From: Kibdelosporangium sp. MJ126-NF4
GTDB taxonomy: Bacteria; Actinomycetota; Actinomycetes; Mycobacteriales; Pseudonocardiaceae
Length of the DNA stretch: 64,000 nt
Assembly (NCBI RefSeq): GCF_000826545.1
Contig: NZ_CDME01000008.1
Location: forward strand, 1,471,707-1,535,706
Direction: 5' to 3'
Under the pieces are notes generated by a model. The model did no database searches. It was given only the letters and a program-made list of their open reading frames with translations, and was not told where the DNA came from. The translations under genes were made by a program, and so were the position numbers. Positions 40,230 to 47,947 of this stretch are shown here, in pieces; position 1 is the stretch's first letter; the number at the start of each line of letters is the position of its first letter.

Positions 40230-41857
40230 TCAGTTGTCCGAGAGGATGAGTTGCGCACCCATTTCGCCGATCATGATGCAGGGCGCGTTGGTGTTGCCGC
40301 CGGTGATCGACGGCATGATCGAGGCGTCGCAGACCCGCAGTCCCTCGATGCCGCGGACCTTCAGGTCGGGGCTGACGACGGCGAGCTCGTCGACACCCAT
40401 CCGGCACGTGCCGACGCCGTGGTAGACCGAGGTCGCCCGGTTCAGGATCGCGTCGCGCAGCTCCTGGCCCCGCAGCCGCGTGCCCGGGTGGATCTCCTCC
40501 TTGACCGCGCCCTTGAACGCCTTCGAGGCGAAGATCTCGCGCACCATCTCCGAGCCCTCGCCGAGCACCTCCAGGTCGGCGGGATCGGCCAGGTACTGGA
40601 AGTCGATGAGCGGTGTCGCCGCGGGGTCGGCGGACGCGAGCCGCAACGTGCCACGGCTCTTGGGGTAGATCAGCGTCGTCAGCACGGTCAGCGAGGTGCG
40701 TTTGTCGACGTCGTGCCGGATCGGCGCGTCCTGGTTGGGCGACACGTACGCCCACGGCAGGAGGTGCAGCTGCAGGTCGGGGATCGAGTCGGCCTGGGAC
40801 GTCCTGAGGAACGCGACCGCTTCGAAGACCGAGTTCGCCAGGAAGGTTGTGCCGGGCCGGAGTAGCTCCCTGGCCAGGCCGCGCGCGAAGTACGGCGCTG
40901 TGCCCGTGTTCCTGCTGGACGACACGTGGAAAGTCAGTGCGTGGAACATGTGGTCGTGCAGGTTGTCGCCGACCGGCAGGTCCGCGAGCACGTCGATGCC
41001 GTGCGCCCTGAGGTGCTCAGCGTGGCCGACGCCGGACAGCATGAGCAGCTGCGCGGATCCGACAAATCCGGCCGAGAGGATGACTTCCTTGGCTGCGCGG
41101 ACCGTGCGCTGGGTGCCGTTGGAGTCGATGACTTCGACGCCGACCGCGCGGCCGTTCTCGATGACGACCTTCTTCGCCTGCACGCCGGACTGCAGCTGCA
41201 GCGCTGCGGGCGCGAGATGGTGGAGGTAGCCGCGTGAGGCGCTGTAGCGCAGGCCGTCGGCGGCGTTCTGCTGCATCCGGCTGACGCCTTCTTGCGACTC
41301 GGCGTTGTAGTCGTCGAGGATCTTGCAGCCGACCGCGTCGGCGGTGGCCTGGATGAACTGCAGAGCGCCTTCTTCCGGCTCTTGTTGCGGGTGATCCGGA
41401 TCGGTCCGCCCGCGCCCCGGAACGTGTTCTCGCCGTCCTCGAAGTCCTCCATCCGCTTGTAGGCGGCGTTCACGCTGTCGGCGTCCCAGCCGGTGTTGCC
41501 CTCGGCGGCCCACGAGTCGTAGTTGGAGCGGTTGCCGCGGACGTAGACCATGCCGTTGATGGAGCTGGAACCACCGACCACCTTGCCGCGCGGCACCGGC
41601 ATCCTGCGGTCGAGCAGGTGCTTCTGCGGTACCGAGTAGTAGCCCCAGTCGAAAAGCTTCTTGAGCTGGGGCACCGCGTGCATCGGGCCGACCAGTCCGG
41701 GCTTGCGGATCAGCAGCTTCTCGTCGGTCCTGCCCGCCTCGAGCACGATCACGCTCGCGCCGGACTCCGCGAGCCTGCCCGCGACCGTGGCCCCCGAGCT
41801 GCCCGACCCGACGACCACGTAGTCGGCCTCGTCGCTCCGCGCCGCCCTTTTCGCCAC
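40230..41857 (-). pseudogene. GMC family alcohol oxidoreductase, frameshifted
   Basis: Together the two frames give a complete GMC oxidoreductase (choline/alcohol dehydrogenase type, about 540 residues). The N-terminal part from the GTG at 41857 has VVVGSGSSGATVAGRLAESG and GKVVGGSSSINGMVYVRGN, and reads up to about 41380 (GPIRITRNKSRKKAL). From about 41375 the protein continues in another frame (LQFIQATADAVGCKILDDYN) to the end, with SVYHGVGTCRMG (active-site His) and ASIMPSITGGNTNAP. One extra base, or two fewer, near 41365-41380 would restore it. Either a sequencing error or a recent inactivating mutation. The next gene is its aldehyde dehydrogenase partner. Confidence 0.8.
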
Positions 41858-41889
41858 TGTCCGCTCCTCGGTCCGGCCCACCACCTGAA

Positions 41890-41925
41890 ACTATAACCTG
41901 TTCTACTTCGACGCAACGGTATAGC
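41890..41925 (-). promoter_or_regulatory. Candidate promoter/operator of the GMC-ALDH operon
   Basis: On the minus strand TATAGT (complement of 41890-41895) lies about 33 bases before the GTG start and is a good -10 box. It overlaps an inverted repeat CTATAACC (41891-41898) and GGTATAG (41918-41924), which could be a repressor site. Confidence 0.35.
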
Positions 41926-41991
41926 GTTCCCGCCCGGTTTCGCAACGTGGTGCCTGGTCAAAGTCCGCCGGACCTGCGGCGAGAACGAGTT

Positions 41992-42117
41992 ACAGCTCGT
42001 CCGGTTCGATCTCGAGCACGCCCACGTTCGTCGCGATCGCCACGCCGGTCGGGGGCAGGGCAGCGCCTTGCCCGTCCGTGCCCAGGAAGTGGGACTGATC
42101 GGGCAGATCCGGCTGTC
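41992..42117 (-). pseudogene. C-terminal gene fragment of unknown family
   Basis: The minus strand reads, after an in-frame stop, PDLPDQSHFLGTDGQG then AALPPTGVAIATNVGVLEI and EPDEL to a TAA at 41992. GC3 use is gene-like but there is no start codon with a ribosome site. It is probably the tail of a lost gene. The rest of the 336-base gap between the GMC gene and the P450 holds the two divergent promoters. Confidence 0.35.
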
Positions 42118-42193
42118 ATCTGTCGCGGGTCGCACCCGGCGGTGAGTAGCGTCTGAATCGAACTGATAGGCCTTTTCCGCACAAGGAGTTGTC

Positions 42194-43423
42194 TTGTCGT
42201 CGACGATCAGCGCCCGACCTCTGCCGGTACCCCGTGAGGACGTCTGTCCATTCGGGCCCGCTCCCGAGGTTGCGGAGCTGCGCGCGCAGACCCCGGTGGC
42301 CCGGGTCGCCTGCCCGACCGGTATCGAGGCCTGGCTGGTCACCCGATACGCCGACGCCCGCGAGGTGCTGGGCGACCCGCGGCGTTTCAGCAACCGCTCC
42401 GGCCAGGCCGGGCACATGCTTGCCAACATGCCGCCCGACACACCCGTCGAGGAGGGCGACTTCGCCAAGATGGACGGGCCCGCGCACGTCCGCTTCCGGC
42501 GGGTGTTCGCGCCCGCGGTCACCACCGTGCGCCGGATCGAGGAGTTCCGGCCGATGGTGCGGCGCACCGTCGACGAGCTGTTGGACGGCCTTGCCACCGT
42601 GTCTGGGCCGATCGACCTGCACGAGCGGTTCTCCAAGCCGCTGACCACGTCCGTGATCGCAGAGTTGCTCGGCGTGCCCCACGCCGACCACGGCATGTTC
42701 CAGCGTGTCGCCGACACCCTGTTCAGCGGCGAGACCGACGTCGACGACCTGGACGCGGTGAAGTTCCCCCTGTTCGACTACGTCGCCGACCTGGTCCGGG
42801 CTCGGCGCGCCGAGCCCGGCGAGGACGCGCTGAGCGTGATGGTCGGCCGCGGCCAGGAGCACGAGCAGCCGTTCACCGACCTGGAACTCAGCAAGATGGC
42901 CGCGGGCCTGCTCGTCGCCGGTTACGACACCACCGCCAGCGCTATCACCTACGGCATGCTGGCGCTGCTGGCGGACCGGCCCCAGTTCGACCGGCTGGCC
43001 GCCGATCCGTCGCTGGCCGCCGGTGCCGCCGAGGAGGTGGTGCGGCTGCTGGGCGGCGGCGCCGGGCTGATGCGGGTGGCTACTGTCGACACTGAGATCG
43101 CGGGCCAGCCGATAGCCGCTGGCGAGTACGTGATCGTCGCCGTCCAGGCGGCCAACCACGACCCCGAGCGTTTCCCCGAGCCGGAACGTCTGGACATCGA
43201 CCGGCAGTCCAGCGGCCACATCGGCTTCGGTCATGGGCCGCACCAGTGCGTCGGCCAGCAGATCGCTCGTCTGGAGCTGACCACGGTGCTGGCCACCCTG
43301 CCCCGGCGTGTGCCGAGCCTGCGGCTGGCCGTTCCACAGAAGGAGATCCGGTTCAAGGCGGACACCACCGTCTACGGCCCGTCCGCCCTCCCCGTCACGT
43401 GGGACGAGATCCTCCCGGCCTGA
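42194..43423 (+). CDS. Cytochrome P450 monooxygenase
   Basis: A 409-residue bacterial P450 with all conserved elements: AGLLVAGYDTTASAI (I-helix acid-alcohol pair Asp-Thr), EEVVRLL (ExxR) and FGHGPHQCVGQQIAR (haem Cys). It starts at a TTG (42194) six bases after AAGGAG. No ferredoxin or biosynthetic partner is intact nearby, but an FkbM methyltransferase fragment abuts its 3' end, hinting at a decayed biosynthetic cluster. Substrate unknown. Confidence 0.92.
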   Translation: MSSTISARPLPVPREDVCPFGPAPEVAELRAQTPVARVACPTGIEAWLVTRYADAREVLGDPRRFSNRSGQAGHMLANMPPDTPVEEGDFAKMDGPAHVRFRRVFAPAVTTVRRIEEFRPMVRRTVDELLDGLATVSGPIDLHERFSKPLTTSVIAELLGVPHADHGMFQRVADTLFSGETDVDDLDAVKFPLFDYVADLVRARRAEPGEDALSVMVGRGQEHEQPFTDLELSKMAAGLLVAGYDTTASAITYGMLALLADRPQFDRLAADPSLAAGAAEEVVRLLGGGAGLMRVATVDTEIAGQPIAAGEYVIVAVQAANHDPERFPEPERLDIDRQSSGHIGFGHGPHQCVGQQIARLELTTVLATLPRRVPSLRLAVPQKEIRFKADTTVYGPSALPVTWDEILPA

Positions 43424-43514
43424 CATCCAGCTCTGTCTTTTGCACGTCGATCTTCAGCAGACCCACCCGGTCGACCCCGGTCTGGGTCGACAGCGTGACC
43501 GTCTCGCATTCCAT
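43395..43514 (-). pseudogene. Fragment of an FkbM-type methyltransferase
   Basis: A 39-codon minus-strand frame reads MECETVTLSTQTGVDRVGLL then KIDVQKTELDV before running into unrelated sequence and a TGA. The segment TLS...VDRVGLLKIDVQxxELDV is the conserved core of FkbM/NRPS-associated methyltransferases (usually LKIDVEGAE or LKIDVQRAELDVL). It overlaps the 3' end of the P450 gene and ends just before the 3' end of the aminotransferase gene, so only debris remains. Confidence 0.55.
43470..43491. terminator. Hairpin between convergent P450 and aminotransferase genes
   Basis: An 8-bp stem GTCGACCC/GGGTCGAC with loop CGGTCT, located in the 98-base gap between two convergent genes. It lies inside the FkbM fragment, so the dyad may be chance. 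No U-tract follows on either side. Confidence 0.35.
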
Positions 43515-43521
43515 GTACGGC

Positions 43522-44715
43522 CTAAGCGAGCGATCGGACCGCACGGGCCAGCAGTGCCGCCGCGTCGGCCAGTTCCGCGGGCGGCAGGAGCGAGTAGCTC
43601 AGCCGGATGTGGTCGTCGCCGGTATTCGGGTCGATGTGGAAGTCGGTGCCCTCGGCGAACGACACTCCCAGTGGCTCGGCTGCGGCCAACAGCGTCTTCG
43701 CTGTCATACCGGCGGGCAGCCGCAGCCACAGGAACCAGCCTCCTGGCGGGGCTGGCACCGCGAAGTCCGGCAGTTCCGCACGCAGCGCGCCGACCAGCGC
43801 GTCACGCTGCGCCCGGTACGCGGCACGGATCCGCTCGACATGTGCCTGGTAGGCACCGGACCGGGCGAAAGCAGCCATCGTCAGTGCGACCAGGTGGTTG
43901 AGCCCACCGCCGCTGGTGACATAGCCGAGCCCAGCCAACTTCGCCACCACGTGTGGGCCTGCCTGGACGAATCCCAGCCGGAGACCGGGGGCGACCGTCT
44001 TGGAGAAGGACCCGACACGCACGATCGGCCCGCCGGGGGCCGATGTCCACAATGACTGGGGAGGCGCGCCGTCATAACCGAGTTCGCGATAGGTGTCGTC
44101 TTCCACGACCGTCACGTTCGCGATACTCGCGAAACGCGTGAGCCCGTCCCGTCGGGACGCGGACAGGCTTTGTCCCGTCGGATTGCCGAAAGTCGGAACC
44201 AGATAGAGAAAAGCCACTCGCTTGCCGCGACCGCGCAGGACACGCACCAACTCGTCAAGAGCCTCGACGTCGATGCCTATAGCGTCCTGCGGGGCGCTGA
44301 CGAGCTCCATGCCGTGGTCACGGAATATCTGGAGAGCGAAGTGGTACGTGGGGGCGTCGACGAGTACGACATCACCGGGTTCGGCCAGCACCTTGGCGAT
44401 CAGTTCGAGGGCATGCGACGCTCCCGCGGTCACGAAGAACTCGGCAGGATCGCCCGGCGCGCCGTCCACCTCGCCCATCCGCGTGGCCAGCCATTCCACC
44501 AGTGGTCCCGGGCCAGCGGAGTGACCGTAGGTCATCGCTCGCCAGTCGTAGGTGTCCAGCGCGGCGCGGGTGGCTTCGTGCCACTGCCGGACGGGAAGCA
44601 GTTCCGGCCGCGGATGACCCCAGCCGAGATCCGTGATTCCCGGCCGGTCGACGAACTGGAGGATCGGCAATTCGTCCGGCATATCAGACGAGTGGGAGGA
44701 CTCTGTGGTCGGCAT
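43522..44715 (-). CDS. PLP-dependent aminotransferase, class I/II (MocR-domain/2-aminoadipate type)
   Basis: A 397-residue fold-type I enzyme without the N-terminal HTH of MocR regulators. FVTAGASHALELIAKVL, YLVPTFGNPTGQSLS, VVEDDTYRELGYDG and VGSFSKTVAPGLRLGFV (PLP Lys) are all present. Relatives are aminoadipate or aromatic aminotransferases. The ATG at 44715 is used; 44682 is possible. The upstream side is bounded by foldback element B, so its promoter must lie in 44716-44870. Confidence 0.88.
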   Translation of the reverse strand: MPTTESSHSSDMPDELPILQFVDRPGITDLGWGHPRPELLPVRQWHEATRAALDTYDWRAMTYGHSAGPGPLVEWLATRMGEVDGAPGDPAEFFVTAGASHALELIAKVLAEPGDVVLVDAPTYHFALQIFRDHGMELVSAPQDAIGIDVEALDELVRVLRGRGKRVAFLYLVPTFGNPTGQSLSASRRDGLTRFASIANVTVVEDDTYRELGYDGAPPQSLWTSAPGGPIVRVGSFSKTVAPGLRLGFVQAGPHVVAKLAGLGYVTSGGGLNHLVALTMAAFARSGAYQAHVERIRAAYRAQRDALVGALRAELPDFAVPAPPGGWFLWLRLPAGMTAKTLLAAAEPLGVSFAEGTDFHIDPNTGDDHIRLSYSLLPPAELADAAALLARAVRSLA

Positions 44716-44870
44716 GGGGCAAATGGTCGCACAGATCCGAATGCGCCAAGCGGGTAAGGGAAGAACGGTCACGGCCGGTCGCCGTCCCCTTTTGCGTGAC
44801 ATTACGCGGAATTCGAAGTCTATTACCACCCAGACCACAACCCGCGCCGACCGGCTGCGGCGACGGACCC

Positions 44871-44881
44871 GGGGTGGGAGG
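44871..44881. repeat. Left flanking direct repeat of foldback element B
   Basis: GGGGTGGGAGG directly precedes the left terminal repeat and is repeated exactly at 45971-45981 directly after the right one: a perfect 11-bp target-site duplication candidate. Confidence 0.7.
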
Positions 44882-45970
44882 CAGGGTTCCGTCACAGTCG
44901 GGCGGTCGGCCGATCGTGCCGGTGCCGGTGCCGGTGGTGGTTGGGGTGGTGTGCGCGGGTTCTGGTTGGAAGACGGCTGTCGTGCGTGGGAGCGCAAGGG
45001 CGCAGGGTGTGTGGTGCGCGCGCAAAACGCGCAGGGGTGTGGTTCGTGGGGTGTCCCTCCCGTATGGCCTGGGCGCAGCCATACCATGGCGTGTCGGGAG
45101 GTCGGCCTACGCAACTGGCGTGCCCGGCGCGAGGCGGTACCGATCTCCCGGCACGTCGTGGTTTCCTTTGGCAGGTCATACGGGAGGGGCGCCCCGCGCC
45201 CCCCACTCGACCCAGGAAGCCGCGTGGGTTAAGCGAACCGGCTGGGCGAACAGAGTTTGTGTGTGTCCCTCTTGGAGGCCTGCCCGCCGGCGAGGCATCT
45301 GTGTCTTTTCTCTTTCCCCCGGTGACACGCGACCGACTGGCCAACTGTGACCGAAACCTTGGTTCCACGCCCCATAAGACAGTCCCCCCACCCAACCCGG
45401 GGGGCGTCCCTGCTCCAGTCTACCGGCAATAACCCCTGGTCAACGGGCTACCAGCGAGTTGTGGACAACGAGATTCGCCGATGATCCCTTCGCCTCAGGG
45501 ACGAGCCTGTGCTGCCCGCCGTGTCGGGCTCGTTCCCGACACTCGAGTTCGCTCGTGGCCCGAACTGCAGGTCCTCGCCGGACGGCAGGCCGCCGAGAGG
45601 GAAACCAACCCGTGGTCTGTCCACCCGGTTGGCTGTGCTCACGTGATTTCCTGTGCCTGGAAAAAGAGGGCGTGGTCGGTTCCCTCCCGAGGTCCTGCCG
45701 GAGGAAACCACGGCGTGCCGGGAGGTCGGTATCGCCTGCGCTGTGGGTTGGTTTGCGTGGGCCGACCTCCCGACACGCCGTGGTATGGCTGCGCCCAGGC
45801 CATACGGGAGGAAACCAACCACGAAGCACCCGCGTGCGCTATGCGCGCAAGGCCTCCTGCCCACTCGCCCGCTTTCGCGCAAGGCCGCTTTCGCGCTTGC
45901 CGTCTTGCGCTTTCGCGCTTGCTCTCTTGCGCTTGCTTTGCGCGCAAAGCCCGACTTTGACGGAACCCTG
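44882..45970. mobile_element. Foldback (MITE-like) element B, 1089 bp
   Basis: Second copy of the long inverted-repeat element at 25370. Perfect 13-bp terminal repeats CAGGGTTCCGTCA (44882-44894) and TGACGGAACCCTG (45958-45970), extending imperfectly to about 21 bases (ending AGTCGGG). The four internal modules in alternating orientation are at 45055-45111, 45135-45188, 45682-45740 and 45756-45811. Relative to copy A it carries about 250 extra bases at the hairpin apex (about 45320-45571) with no recognisable gene. The copies share most sequence in the same orientation but have diverged (for instance TATG missing in the third module). No transposase is encoded, so movement would need an enzyme from elsewhere. 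Confidence 0.82.
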
Positions 45971-46005
45971 GGGGTGGGAGGCGGCGTTGCCTCCCACCCC
46001 CAGGG
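45966..46005. terminator. Terminator hairpin of the S1 protease gene, interrupted by element B
   Basis: A perfect 17-bp stem (CCCTGGGGGTGGGAGGC paired with GCCTCCCACCCCCAGGG) and loop GGCGTT, starting 10 bases after the protease stop. The left part of the stem (CCCTG) is supplied by the end of element B, and GGGGTGGGAGG is its target duplication. The original stem was probably the 12 bases GGGGTGGGAGGC with its complement. No U-tract follows in the leftward direction. Confidence 0.65.
45971..45981. repeat. Right flanking direct repeat of foldback element B
   Basis: GGGGTGGGAGG, identical to 44871-44881, immediately following the right terminal repeat. Confidence 0.7.
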
Positions 46006-46014
46006 ATTCGCCGA

Positions 46015-46782
46015 TTAGACCGGCAGGCCGGTGACTTCCCGGACCCAGCCGCGGTGCACGGCGACGTCGGTGTAGACGCCGTAACCGTCGTAGGAGCCGA
46101 ACGTGAAGTTCGGGATCCAGCTGAAGGCGCCGATCAGCCGCCAGCTGTCACCGCTGCGGACCAGTGCGGGGCCACCGGAGTCACCCTTGTGTGCCCCGGA
46201 CTTGTTCTCTGGGTTGCCTGTGCAGACCTCCAGGGCCGGGTCCACTCGGCCGCCGCCGGTGTTGCAGTCTTCCGCCTTGTGCACCGTGGTGTCGATTTCC
46301 TGCAGCACTGGGGGAGCGCTGCACCATGCCGCCGGGCTGGTGCAGCCCCAGCCGATGAGCCGGGCCGGGTCGTCGATGCCCGGCCGTTCGGTGGCCAGCT
46401 GTACCGGTTGCCCGCCGACCGGTGTGGTGAGCCGGAGCACCGCGATGTCGTGCTTGTTCGGCTCCGTCTGGTACTCCGGGTGAACGATGATCTGTTCGAT
46501 CGTGCTCAGGGTGCCGCCTTCGGTTGAGGACAGGCTGCCGATCCGCACCTGCAGGTCGGTGGGCTGGTCGCGGACTACGCAATGGGCTGCGGTGAGCACC
46601 CAGGACTTGTCGATCAGCGAACCGCCGCAGAAGTGCTCGCCGTCGCGGGTTTGCACGGATGCCATGAACGAGTACGCCGTCGTCGCGTCCCGCCCGCCGA
46701 TGATGGCCTGCGCGGGCGCGGTGAGCCCGACGCCGATACCGGCGGCGAGCAGGGCGGTGACGACCATACGCGATAACCGCAT
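46015..46782 (-). CDS. Secreted S1 family (chymotrypsin-fold) serine protease
   Basis: A 255-residue exported protease. The signal peptide ends near APAQA, giving the mature N-terminus IIGGRDATTAYSF. The triad is complete: LTAAHC (His), KHDIAVLRL (Asp) and KGDSGGPALV (Ser). The position equivalent to trypsin 189, six residues before the Ser, is Gly rather than Asp, so a strict Arg/Lys specificity is not expected. Disulfide cysteines are conserved. The ATG at 46782 has GAGGAA upstream. Confidence 0.9.
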   Translation of the reverse strand: MRLSRMVVTALLAAGIGVGLTAPAQAIIGGRDATTAYSFMASVQTRDGEHFCGGSLIDKSWVLTAAHCVVRDQPTDLQVRIGSLSSTEGGTLSTIEQIIVHPEYQTEPNKHDIAVLRLTTPVGGQPVQLATERPGIDDPARLIGWGCTSPAAWCSAPPVLQEIDTTVHKAEDCNTGGGRVDPALEVCTGNPENKSGAHKGDSGGPALVRSGDSWRLIGAFSWIPNFTFGSYDGYGVYTDVAVHRGWVREVTGLPV

Positions 46783-46954
46783 GTGTTGTGTTCCTCGCTG
46801 AGTGGGGACATGAGCGCTCAGATCATAACGATCTTCGTGCACGAAAATCGCCGCACAGTAAGGAATTTGCCTGCAGGACACGGTGGGTCGAGTGATCTCC
46901 CTTGTTTTGGGGGTCTTTCGGGCACAGTGACAGGAGTGTCAGGGCAGTCATGTA

Positions 46955-47947
46955 CTACCGCTGTTGAACGAACGCTTCCGGGTTGAGCAGGCAGCGTGGG
47001 CGTTGTCCGGCCAGCCCCGCGAACAGGTTCTCGACGGCGAGTAGGCCCATCGCGGTTCGGGTTTCGATGGTGGCGCTGCCCAGGTGCGGTAGCAGGGTGA
47101 CGTTGTCGAGGCTGAGCAGGGCCTCGGTGACGGCGGGCTCACGTTCGTAGACATCGAGGCCTGCGGCGAAGATCTCACCGGTGCGCAGCGCGTCGGCGAG
47201 GGCTTGCTCGTCCACGATGGGACCGCGCGCGGTGTTCACCAGTGTGGCGGTTGTTTTCATCTGGCGGAAGGCGTTGGCGTTGAACAGGTGCCGGGTCTCC
47301 GGCGTCAACGGGGTGTGCACGCTCACCACGTCGGCCTCGGCCAGCAGGGCTGCCCACTCGCGCCACTCGAGCTGTGCCTCCTGCTCGGCCTCGGCAGGCA
47401 GGCGGACCACGTCGGTGTAGATCACCCGCATGCCGAATCCGATGGCCCGCCGGGCGACCGCGCGGCCGATCCGGCCGCAGCCGACGATGCCGAGCGCCTT
47501 GCCGTACAGATCGTGGCCGAGCATCATCCGCGGGTCCCAGATCCACGGCGTGCCTGTGCGGATCAGCCGGTCGCCCTCGGCCACCCGGCGGATGCCTGCG
47601 AGGATCAGCGCCCAGGCCAGGTCCGCGGTTGCTTCGGTGAGCACGTCGGGTGTGTTGGTCACCAGCACGCCCCGGCGGGTGCATTCGGCCAGGTCGATGT
47701 TGTCGAACCCGACCGCGTGGTTGGCGACGATCTTCAGGCCCGGTCCGGCGGCGTCGAGGAGCTCCGCGTCGACCTTCTCGGTGAGGATGGTCAGCAGTCC
47801 GTCCTTGCCTGCGGCCCGGCGCAGCAGTTCGTCACGCGGGATCGCGTCCGGCGGGCCCTGGTAGAGGTCCAGTTCGCAGCGGCCGGACAGGGCCTTCATC
47901 GCCTCCGCGACGAGCGCGCGAGTCACCAACACGGCCGGTTCAGGCAT
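46955..47947 (-). CDS. D-isomer-specific 2-hydroxyacid dehydrogenase (glyoxylate/hydroxypyruvate reductase type)
   Basis: A 330-residue NAD(P)-dependent enzyme. VGFDNIDL, the cofactor motif GIVGCGRIGRAVARRA, VNTARGPIVDE (catalytic Arg), and LLPHLGSAT (catalytic His) are present. It interconverts 2-keto acids and D-2-hydroxy acids. It overlaps the upstream aminotransferase gene by eight bases, so the two act together: the aminotransferase would make a 2-keto acid that this enzyme reduces, or the reverse. Confidence 0.9.
   Translation of the reverse strand: MPEPAVLVTRALVAEAMKALSGRCELDLYQGPPDAIPRDELLRRAAGKDGLLTILTEKVDAELLDAAGPGLKIVANHAVGFDNIDLAECTRRGVLVTNTPDVLTEATADLAWALILAGIRRVAEGDRLIRTGTPWIWDPRMMLGHDLYGKALGIVGCGRIGRAVARRAIGFGMRVIYTDVVRLPAEAEQEAQLEWREWAALLAEADVVSVHTPLTPETRHLFNANAFRQMKTTATLVNTARGPIVDEQALADALRTGEIFAAGLDVYEREPAVTEALLSLDNVTLLPHLGSATIETRTAMGLLAVENLFAGLAGQRPRCLLNPEAFVQQR

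Noticed and set aside
42194..43423. The P450 at 42.2 kb as part of a second minimal RiPP locus
   Set aside because: No MxYxH or similar mini-gene lies upstream, and its I-helix has the ordinary acid-alcohol pair of hydroxylating P450s.
45320..45571. A tRNA or other structured RNA gene at the apex of element B
   Set aside because: No cloverleaf with the conserved T-loop GTTCRANNC could be placed in the extra apex sequence.
44882..45970. CRISPR array or tandem repeat in the foldback elements
   Set aside because: The repeated modules alternate orientation and spacers are not of uniform length; it is an inverted-repeat structure, not an array.
46015..46782. S1 protease as the protease that matures the pentapeptide
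   Set aside because: It is secreted, has its own terminator, lacks the Asp that gives trypsin-like specificity, and is separated from the RiPP genes by two metabolic genes and an intergenic region.
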